A stretch of DNA of 15,457 nucleotides from an uncultured Bacteroidales bacterium (GTDB lineage: Bacteria > Bacteroidota > Bacteroidia > Bacteroidales > Paludibacteraceae), in NCBI GenBank assembly GCA_946619625.1, contig CAMOMF010000102.1:1-15457 (forward strand). Direction: 5' to 3'. Positions 6,891-12,627 of the stretch are shown here, piece after piece. Position 1 is the stretch's first letter. Every line of letters starts with the position of its first letter. Under the pieces are notes generated by a model, which was not told the DNA's origin, did not search any database, and worked only from the letters and a program-made list of their open reading frames with translations. The position numbers and the translations under genes are program-made.

Positions 6891-6972
6891 GCCCAGGTGG
6901 CGGAATAGGTAGACGCGCTGGTCTCAAACACCAGTGCCGCGAGGCATACCGGTTCGATCCCGGTCCTGGGTA
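6891..6972 (+). tRNA. tRNA-Leu (anticodon CAA)
   Basis: A complete class II cloverleaf. The acceptor stem pairs GCCCAGG (6891-6897) with CCTGGGT (6965-6971), with a G-U first pair, and the discriminator is A6972. The D stem is GCG/CGC (6900-6902, 6914-6916). The anticodon stem CTGGT/ACCAG (6918-6922, 6930-6934) holds loop CTCAAAC, giving anticodon CAA at 6925-6927, which reads UUG. The long variable arm TGCC-GCGA-GGCA (6935-6946) is characteristic of Leu. The T stem is ACCGG/CCGGT with loop TTCGATC (6948-6964). The 3' CCA is not encoded and must be added after processing. There is no spacer between the structured RNA and the mature 5' end, so both are probably cut from one precursor. Confidence 0.97.
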
Positions 6973-7004
6973 CAATATTCAATTTATTAACTGAATGGGC
7001 TTTA

Positions 7005-7033
7005 CTAAAAACGTGCGCTATGCTAATTTTTAG
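7005..7033 (+). promoter_or_regulatory. Possible hairpin in the rpsU leader
   Basis: CTAAAAA (7005-7011) can pair with TTTTTAG (7027-7033) around a 15-base loop. The stem is A/T-rich and weak. It lies 28 bases upstream of the rpsU Shine-Dalgarno sequence, in a tRNA-to-rpsU gap that has no recognisable promoter or strong terminator. A regulatory role is only a suggestion. Confidence 0.25.
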
Positions 7034-7060
7034 AAATGCCCTGGAAGAAATCAAAAAAGC

Positions 7061-7070
7061 AAAGGAGGTG
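7061..7070 (+). promoter_or_regulatory. Perfect Shine-Dalgarno sequence of rpsU
   Basis: AAAGGAGGTG is fully complementary to the conserved 16S rRNA 3' end, and its GGAGG core (7064-7068) sits 9 bases before ATG 7078. None of the other starts I examined in this window has such a site, as expected for Bacteroidota. It decides the rpsU start over the in-frame ATG at 7036. In Flavobacterium johnsoniae, bS21 helps hide the anti-Shine-Dalgarno sequence and a strong site on rpsU is thought to serve autoregulation. Confidence 0.88.
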
Positions 7071-7077
7071 TAAACGC

Positions 7078-7272
7078 ATGATTATCGTACCGGTAAAGGA
7101 AGGTGAAAATATCGAAAGAGCCCTGAAGAAATTCAAGCGTAAATTCGAGAAGACTGGCGCAATCAAAGAGTTGCGTCGACGTCAGCAATTCCAAGCACCG
7201 TCGGAGAAAAAGCGTCTAAAGATGGAACACGCTATCTACGTACAGCAACTCCGCGCGCAGGAAGACAACTAA
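7078..7272 (+). CDS. rpsU: Small ribosomal subunit protein bS21
   Basis: A 64-residue basic protein of the 30S platform. It begins MIIVPVKEGENIERALKKFK and continues with KFEKTGAIKELRRRQQF and KRLKMEHAIYV, the standard Bacteroidales bS21 pattern. The start at 7078 is set by a perfect Shine-Dalgarno sequence 9 bases upstream and by the family N-terminus. An in-frame ATG at 7036 would add 14 residues translated across the Shine-Dalgarno sequence and is rejected. In Bacteroidota ribosomes bS21, with bS18 and bS6, covers the 16S rRNA tail, so free anti-Shine-Dalgarno sequence signals bS21 shortage; this suggests feedback control. The gene follows tRNA-Leu by about 100 bases with no evident promoter of its own and ends before a strong intrinsic terminator. 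Confidence 0.97.
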   Translation: MIIVPVKEGENIERALKKFKRKFEKTGAIKELRRRQQFQAPSEKKRLKMEHAIYVQQLRAQEDN

Positions 7273-7307
7273 TTGTTGCAAATTATTGCCAATAATGATA
7301 ATAATGA

Positions 7308-7340
7308 CGCCCTTGACCACTGGTCAGGGGCGATTTGTTT
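7308..7340 (+). terminator. Intrinsic terminator of rpsU
   Basis: An 11-bp stem pairs CGCCCTTGACC (7308-7318) with GGTCAGGGGCG (7322-7332) around the loop ACT, with one G-U pair. It is followed by ATTTGTTT. It lies 36 bases after the rpsU stop and should end the RNA/tRNA-Leu/rpsU transcript. The minus side lacks a good T-run, so it acts chiefly rightward. Confidence 0.88.
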
Positions 7341-7461
7341 ATTCTCGCACACCTGTCTTAAATTCACAACACACCCAACAAGGCGCCCCCTTTACCTATA
7401 CTCAATACAGATTACAGACCTTATCACCAAGGCATCATTGCATCATTGTACCACCTTACCT

Positions 7462-7551
7462 CTATTATGATATTATTATGTTATTATTATGATATTATTA
7501 TGATATTATTAAGTTATTATTATGTTATTATTATGTTATTATTATGATATT
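7462..7551. repeat. 11-bp AT tandem array, about eight copies
   Basis: The unit is attattatgwt. A 10-base partial copy at 7462-7471 is followed by seven full 11-bp copies at 7472-7548 (fourth full copy attattaagtt), then the start of another. Variation is almost confined to the tenth base (a or t). It lies in the non-coding gap between the rpsU terminator and the ftsZ terminator. No coding frame makes sense there, and 7341-7461 just before it holds nothing I can name. Confidence 0.9.
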
Positions 7552-7576
7552 AGCGTACTCCGACAAGACCAATACC

Positions 7577-7631
7577 ATCAAAAGACTAACAAAAAACTAT
7601 CAAAAAACTATCAAAAAACTATCAAAAGACA
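7577..7631. repeat. 11-bp tandem array of phased A-tracts, five copies
   Basis: Five contiguous 11-bp units, core atcaaaaaact: 7577-7587 (A4 form), 7588-7598, 7599-7609 and 7610-7620 (each with A6), and 7621-7631 (A4 form). Runs of adenine therefore recur every 11 bases, close to one helical turn. On the minus strand the same array gives repeated T-runs directly after the ftsZ terminator stem. Confidence 0.9.
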
Positions 7632-7668
7632 ACGCAACCCTGCTCGCTAAAGGAACAAGGTTGCGTTG
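7620..7668 (-). terminator. Intrinsic terminator of ftsZ
   Basis: Ten perfect pairs join CAACGCAACC (7630-7639) and GGTTGCGTTG (7659-7668) around a 19-base loop, 16 bases beyond the ftsZ stop. Read leftward, the stem is followed at once by TCTTTT and then by three T6 runs at 11-base intervals supplied by the A-tract array. It should end the murC-ftsQ-ftsA-ftsZ transcript. Confidence 0.85.
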
Positions 7669-7684
7669 ATATATGTTTCCGATG

Positions 7685-9094
7685 TTATCCGCGGCGGAAA
7701 GCCGAAAAGAGCCCACCCCGACGGCGCTTCCACGCAGGAATTTTCTCTTCTTCAGACTGTAGTTCTTCCGCCTCGGTAAGGGAGATTGTTTTGTCCAACT
7801 CTTCCGCAGAGAAAGTAATGACATTGTTCGGATCCTCTTCCGGAAAGACGTTGGGCTGAGGCTGAGGTTCCGCCTGTACTTGCACTTCCTCCACAGGCGC
7901 AGCCGGAGCTGCGGGTTGCTCCGCCGCTGCCGCCTCAACTTGAGCCGGTTCTTCCTTGGCAGGTTCTTGAGGCGCAGGCTCTTCTGCCGTATTCTTCTGC
8001 AAGGCAGCGCCGTACGCTACCTCCATCGCCTCCTCAATAGTAGGCTGCTTGGACGAAATGACCTCCGTGTGGAAATCCGCCGTCTGAGCCGGGTCGGTCT
8101 CTTCTATACTCTCTATACCCGGTATGTCCGTTACAGGGTAACCTGTGGCAATAAGAGTAACGCGCACCTCTTCACCCAACTCATCGTCATATGTCGCTCC
8201 CCATTTCACTTCCACCTCGTCACCTACAGCATCGATGAACTTGTTAATCTGGTCCAGTTCGGTCATGCGGATGGCATTCTGGTGCGAGCAGTAGAAATTT
8301 AGCAGGATACGCTTGGCTCCGTGGATATTAGTGGTATTGACAAGGGGAGAGTTGAGTGCCTCGTTGATAGCCTTGGTTATGCGCTGCTCTTTGTCCGCAG
8401 AGCGACCTACGTTCATGATTGCCACACCACTACCCACCATCGTGTTGTACACATCTTGGAAGTCAGTATTGATATAACCGGGAACGGTGATAATCTCTGC
8501 AATGGAACGGGCAGCGTTGCTGACCACCTCATCGGACTTGTTAAAAGCATTGGGAAGATCAAAATCCGGGTAGATGAGTTTGAGTTTCTCATTGTTGATA
8601 ATGAGTAGGGCATCCACGTTCTGCGCCAACTGAGCCACTCCGCGGAAAGCCTTACGAATGATACGTTTGCCCTCGAAAGCAAAGGGGATAGTGACAATCG
8701 CAACCGTGAGGATATTCAGGCTCCGGGCAATCTCAGCCACCACAGGTGAAGCGCCCGTTCCCGTGCCGCCACCCATACCGGCAGTGACAAACAGCATTTG
8801 TGTGCCATCATCCAGCGCCTGACGGATGTTCTCGCGACTCTCCTCCGCCAAGGCACGGGCAGTCTCAGGTCTGCCACCCGCACCAAGCCCCTTACCCAAC
8901 TGAAGTTTACTGGGTACAGGGGATTTCTCCAGAGCCTGACGATCTGTATTGCAAACCAAGAAACTTACATCTTGTACGCCCTGACGGTAAAGGTAATTGA
9001 CCGCATTGCAGCCACCGCCGCCCACGCCCATCACCTTGATGATACTGGTAGGTTGAATGTCAATGTCAATAATATTCAAAGTATCGTTATCCAT
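7685..9094 (-). CDS. ftsZ: Cell division protein FtsZ
   Basis: The tubulin-like GTPase that forms the cytokinetic ring. In the 469-residue protein GVGGGGCNAV (23-32) and GMGGGTGTGASP (106-117) bind GTP. The T7 loop NTDFQD (209-214) carries the two Asp residues that complete GTP hydrolysis across the filament interface. The globular part ends near 320. A disordered linker rich in Ala, Glu, Pro and Gln (about 365-450) follows, then the C-terminal peptide KIPAWKRRR (451-459), which replaces the DIPxFLR form of E. coli, and a short basic-aromatic extension GGLFSAFRRG. FtsA, the usual membrane tether for this peptide, is encoded 28 bases upstream. It is the last gene of the cluster and is followed by an intrinsic terminator. 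Confidence 0.98.
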   Translation of the reverse strand: MDNDTLNIIDIDIQPTSIIKVMGVGGGGCNAVNYLYRQGVQDVSFLVCNTDRQALEKSPVPSKLQLGKGLGAGGRPETARALAEESRENIRQALDDGTQMLFVTAGMGGGTGTGASPVVAEIARSLNILTVAIVTIPFAFEGKRIIRKAFRGVAQLAQNVDALLIINNEKLKLIYPDFDLPNAFNKSDEVVSNAARSIAEIITVPGYINTDFQDVYNTMVGSGVAIMNVGRSADKEQRITKAINEALNSPLVNTTNIHGAKRILLNFYCSHQNAIRMTELDQINKFIDAVGDEVEVKWGATYDDELGEEVRVTLIATGYPVTDIPGIESIEETDPAQTADFHTEVISSKQPTIEEAMEVAYGAALQKNTAEEPAPQEPAKEEPAQVEAAAAEQPAAPAAPVEEVQVQAEPQPQPNVFPEEDPNNVITFSAEELDKTISLTEAEELQSEEEKIPAWKRRRGGLFSAFRRG

Positions 9095-9122
9095 ATATGT
9101 ATTGATTTTAGAAGTGCCACAA

Positions 9123-10388
9123 TCATTGTTGGTCGGTAAAGAGGTCCAAAAGGGTGGTCTTCAGTTTCCCACCCAGCTGTGTCTTCGGCTCGGGAGCTTT
9201 GTGTTTCTTGCGGAACTTGCGCGCCAACAACAAACATCCCACCATGGCAGAATACTCAGGCGCAAAGAACTCATCGGGAGTATCATCGTCCAGCCAATCA
9301 GCATGAGAACCATACATCACAGGTATATTGATGAGTTGCCCCAGATAATCGACCAGATTAGACAGACGTGAGGCGCCACCAGTAATATACACCACAGAGA
9401 TAGTGTCCTCGTACTGCTGCAAAATCTTAAGCGGTTCCTGAAGAATTTCATCCAAACGGGAGTTGATAATCTCCGTAAGCATCGCCATCGGCAGCCGGAC
9501 ATCCTCTTCGCCTTCAAACGAGGAAGGAATCACCAACGTGGGGTTTTTCTTGAGGAACTGCTCGGAGGCGACACCATAACGAATCTTCAGTGCCTCAGCG
9601 TTTGTATTGGAAATGTGCATCTGCCGAATATCGGATGTGATATGCTTGCCGCCAAGAAGTATGGTCTTGGAACGCAGGAACTCGCCGTTTTTATATACCG
9701 AAATAGTGGTAGTATCAGCACCAAAATCAAGGATTGCAAGCCCCAGTTTCTCATCCTCCTCCGATGCCAAGGCCTCTACCAATGCTACTGGTCGCGGGAA
9801 GAACGCCTCCAACTCGGCAGTGGAGCGCCCAAAACTGTTCTCCACCTCAGGCAGCATCTGGTTGTCGCCGTAGAAAGTGGTGAACATCGCCTGCACATTT
9901 TCTCCGCGCTTACCCAACGGCAGTTCAGCACCGAACAGTTCATCGTCAATCTGAAAATAGGCGGGGCGGACATACAGGATGGAGTAGTCCTTGTATTTCT
10001 GCTCAAACTTCGCCTTGCACTCTTCCACCATACTGTTGATAACAGAAGAAGCAATGACCGGACGGAACGAAAGCCGGCGTTTGGCGGGAATACTCACCGT
10101 TCCCATACTCTTGCCGCCCATGGCTACGAACGTGGATGTAAAGGGCTTCGTCTGCCCGATACGGTTCGCCAGCAGTTTGAGCACTTCAGAGACAAGGTAA
10201 CCGGCGGAAGTGGTGTTAGTAATACGACCCTTGCTGATACAATCAAACTTGCTGGACTGCTCTGCTCCCAGTATATGTATTCTGCCGTCCTCTTCAGGCA
10301 GAGAATATGCCGCCATGGCTTTGAGTGACGAGGATCCAATATCCAACGCCACCAAAGGAACCTCCGTATTTTTTTTATCCTTCTTCAT
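9123..10388 (-). CDS. ftsA: Cell division protein FtsA
   Basis: An actin-fold protein of 421 residues that anchors FtsZ filaments to the inner membrane and recruits later division proteins. ATP-binding motifs are in order: phosphate 1 ALDIGSSSLKAM (14-25), phosphate 2 DFGADTTTISVY (221-232), and the adenosine motif VVYITGGASRLSNL (332-345). The FtsA-specific 1C domain occupies roughly 85-170. The C-terminus LKTTLLDLF looks like the short amphipathic helix that binds membrane, reached through a Lys-rich linker (KFRKKHKAPEPK). The start is ATG at 10388, immediately after a tandem repeat whose last unit runs into the codon; there is no Shine-Dalgarno sequence. It lies between ftsQ and ftsZ, the standard order. 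Confidence 0.97.
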   Translation of the reverse strand: MKKDKKNTEVPLVALDIGSSSLKAMAAYSLPEEDGRIHILGAEQSSKFDCISKGRITNTTSAGYLVSEVLKLLANRIGQTKPFTSTFVAMGGKSMGTVSIPAKRRLSFRPVIASSVINSMVEECKAKFEQKYKDYSILYVRPAYFQIDDELFGAELPLGKRGENVQAMFTTFYGDNQMLPEVENSFGRSTAELEAFFPRPVALVEALASEEDEKLGLAILDFGADTTTISVYKNGEFLRSKTILLGGKHITSDIRQMHISNTNAEALKIRYGVASEQFLKKNPTLVIPSSFEGEEDVRLPMAMLTEIINSRLDEILQEPLKILQQYEDTISVVYITGGASRLSNLVDYLGQLINIPVMYGSHADWLDDDTPDEFFAPEYSAMVGCLLLARKFRKKHKAPEPKTQLGGKLKTTLLDLFTDQQ

Positions 10389-10447
10389 TCGTAAGGGTTG
10401 TAATTTGTTCGTAAGATGTAATTAGTTCGTAAGGGTTGTTATTCGTT
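10388..10447 (-). repeat. Degenerate tandem repeat between ftsQ and ftsA
   Basis: The motif ttcgtaagggttgt and variants recur on the plus strand with ttcgt at 10388, 10408, 10426 and 10442. Successive spacings are 20, 18 and 16 bases. In the coding direction each unit begins ACGAA, and the copy nearest ftsA merges into its start codon as ACGAATG. The array occupies nearly all of the 64-base spacer. Several TAA triplets occur in it. Confidence 0.75.
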
Positions 10448-10452
10448 TTACG

Positions 10453-11184
10453 TTATTTTCTGCAGACCACTTGCCCACGGAAGCGCAGGTCCACCTCGGC
10501 GTAATCGTTGTTCCAACCGAAACTGGAAAAACCGTCTTGGTACAGCTTGCGCAACTTACGCAGTTTGGCAGGATAGTCCTCAAGCGTTCCCAACACGATC
10601 ACACCCGTGCCTACGCGCGGGACCAACTCTATACGTTTGGGCGAAACAATATGTATTTGTTCTATTTGCGCCCACCAATAATCGTCCTGCTCGAGCCAAC
10701 ATATAAAATCAAACAATTCTCCGGCAGCAAAATGCAGGGGCACCCTGCCTGTCACTACCGGCACGTATGCAGCGGTTGAGGTGCGTGTTGGCATACGCCG
10801 GCGGTCAGTGTCGATGAAATAGTTCTCGTCACCCATGACACGAAAGACCGGCTGGCGCTGTGTCACGCTGAGGTGAATGATACCTTCGGGTGAGCACCAC
10901 GCCTCTGCCGTGCGGAGCATGGGGTGTTCTACAAGAATCTGTTCTACAGAAGAGAGCAATGCATGATCCACCGAATCGCCAATAAGTGAGCCACACGTGC
11001 CAACCAGATAATCGCTGATCTCACGTGTAGTGACATATGCACGTTGGTCTGCATCACGTATGTCGATACTCACCTCACGGCAAATAGTGGTGGTCCGGGC
11101 CGCGGGGAAGAACACCATGGCAAACAAGACGTATGCAACCAGCAGGGAGGCAAAAACGATAGATATGATATGCTGCGTCTTCAT
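10453..11184 (-). CDS. ftsQ: Cell division protein FtsQ
   Basis: A bitopic division protein of 243 residues that links the cytoplasmic ring to periplasmic wall synthesis through FtsB/FtsL. A short cytoplasmic tail (MKTQH) precedes one membrane segment at about 6-27 (IISIVFASLLVAYVLFAMVFF). A POTRA domain follows (about 35-111), ending in the typical SVTQRQPVFRV, and the beta domain begins YFIDTDRRRMP (122-132) with VPVVTG (141-146). Bacteroidota FtsQ proteins are divergent in sequence, and assignment rests on this architecture plus position between murC and ftsA. It starts 12 bases after the murC stop, which suggests coupled translation. The ends are clear, and no truncation is seen. Confidence 0.92.
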   Translation of the reverse strand: MKTQHIISIVFASLLVAYVLFAMVFFPAARTTTICREVSIDIRDADQRAYVTTREISDYLVGTCGSLIGDSVDHALLSSVEQILVEHPMLRTAEAWCSPEGIIHLSVTQRQPVFRVMGDENYFIDTDRRRMPTRTSTAAYVPVVTGRVPLHFAAGELFDFICWLEQDDYWWAQIEQIHIVSPKRIELVPRVGTGVIVLGTLEDYPAKLRKLRKLYQDGFSSFGWNNDYAEVDLRFRGQVVCRK

Positions 11185-11196
11185 TGTGTATAGGGA

Positions 11197-12627
11197 CTAT
11201 GTGGTCTGCTTCAGTACAGCTTTCGTCAAGTCGGGCAGAAGGCGGTCAATGTCGCCCGCACCGAGGGTGAGGAACACCAGTTTCTCATCGGGCGCCGCTT
11301 GACGTATATGTGCTTCCACCGTATGAACAAGTTCCTCTTTCTGGCAAAGCAATTTCTTAGGAGAAGTCAGACGTTCCAGAATAAGTGCAGAAGAAACCCC
11401 TTCAATGGGTTGCTCGCGCGCCGGATAGATTGGCAGCAGAATAACATCATCCACAGTGGAGAGCACCTCTACAAATCCGTCCAGCAAATCCCTGGTACGT
11501 GAATACAGATGCGGTTGGAAGATAACCACAAAAGTGCGCTCGGGATATACCCTTCTGACAGAGTTAATACTGGCACGCAACTCTTCCGGATGATGTGCAT
11601 AGTCATCAATAAGGGTCACGCGCGGCGTGTTCACCAAGACATTGAAGCGGCGCAGACAACCCTGAAACGAGGCTATACCCAAACGGAGAGCACTCTCCTG
11701 CACACCATTGAGCCACGCAATGGCGAGGGCAGCGGTCGCATTCTCGATATTCACCCAAACGGGCACTCCCAACTTGAGGTGCTCGATGGTTACACCCGAT
11801 GGAGTGTGGAAATCGAAATGTATCGTTCCCTCCTCCACCTGAATGTTGTCGGCGTAGAAATCCGCCTTATCATCCACCGCATAAGTAAAACACTTGACGG
11901 AAGGGTCTGTTTTAGGTGTTACCTGCACACCTTTCTTCATGAGCAGAACACCGCCTTTCTTGATGAGAGAAGTAAAGTGTTCAAATGCTTCTCGGTAAGC
12001 CTCGGGGGTACCATATATGTCAAGGTGGTCGGGGTCTGCTGACGTGATAACCGCCATTGAGGGCGACAATCTGTGGAAAGAGCGGTCAAACTCGTCCGCC
12101 TCTACTACCACCAAGTTGCTTTCCGGCTGCAAAAGGATATTCGTGCCATAGTTGCGCGAGATGCCTCCGAGGAAAGCGTTGCAACCTATTTCCGATTGGT
12201 ACAGCAAGTGTGCCAACAGAGTGGATGTAGTGGTTTTACCATGCGTGCCCGCGATACACAGCGACACCATCTGACGAGTGATTTCTCCCAACATCTCCGC
12301 CCGCTTGACAACCGAAAAGCCACCCGTTCGGAAGAAACGCATAATGGCATTATCTTCCGGCACCGCCGGTGTAAACACCACTAATGTATGAATAGCATCC
12401 TGAAAAGCAACGGGGATAGTGGTCACATCGTCTTGAAAAGAGATGCACACCCCTTCCTTGGCAAGGTCTTCAGTGATTGCAGAGGGTGTCCTGTCGTATC
12501 CTGCTACCTGATAGCCTTTCACCAACGCATAACGCGCCAATGCACTGACACCTATTCCCCCTATTCCGAGGAAATAAATATGCGTAAACCTGTTTATTTT
12601 ATTTTCATTCCCTGTAGGTTGTACCAT
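11197..12627 (-). CDS. murC: UDP-N-acetylmuramate-L-alanine ligase MurC
   Basis: The cytoplasmic ATP-dependent ligase that adds L-Ala to UDP-MurNAc, the first peptide step of peptidoglycan precursor synthesis. In 476 residues the N-terminal Rossmann motif reads IYFLGIGGIGVSAL (17-30), the Mur ATP-binding loop GTHGKTTT is at 127-134, and EADEFDRSF (176-184) is the MurC-type variant of the central motif. SADPDHLDIYG (196-206) follows, and a C-terminal domain with DDYAHHPEE and VFQPHLYSRT completes the fold. The only start available is ATG at 12627, which lies 34 bases inside the end of the upstream amylase gene. No GTG or TTG in frame lies between it and the Rossmann motif. The usual dcw neighbours upstream (such as murG) are absent. 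Confidence 0.96.
   Translation of the reverse strand: MVQPTGNENKINRFTHIYFLGIGGIGVSALARYALVKGYQVAGYDRTPSAITEDLAKEGVCISFQDDVTTIPVAFQDAIHTLVVFTPAVPEDNAIMRFFRTGGFSVVKRAEMLGEITRQMVSLCIAGTHGKTTTSTLLAHLLYQSEIGCNAFLGGISRNYGTNILLQPESNLVVVEADEFDRSFHRLSPSMAVITSADPDHLDIYGTPEAYREAFEHFTSLIKKGGVLLMKKGVQVTPKTDPSVKCFTYAVDDKADFYADNIQVEEGTIHFDFHTPSGVTIEHLKLGVPVWVNIENATAALAIAWLNGVQESALRLGIASFQGCLRRFNVLVNTPRVTLIDDYAHHPEELRASINSVRRVYPERTFVVIFQPHLYSRTRDLLDGFVEVLSTVDDVILLPIYPAREQPIEGVSSALILERLTSPKKLLCQKEELVHTVEAHIRQAAPDEKLVFLTLGAGDIDRLLPDLTKAVLKQTT

Noticed and set aside
6824..7054. A 76-codon minus-strand frame over the tRNA (contains PRTGIEPV)
   Set aside because: This is the well-known spurious translation of the antisense strand of a tRNA gene.
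7036..7077. 14-residue N-terminal extension of bS21
   Set aside because: It would translate through the perfect Shine-Dalgarno sequence, and bS21 proteins begin at the Met at 7078.
7273..7492. Short open frames after rpsU
   Set aside because: They cross the rpsU terminator hairpin and the tandem array and show no protein-like composition.
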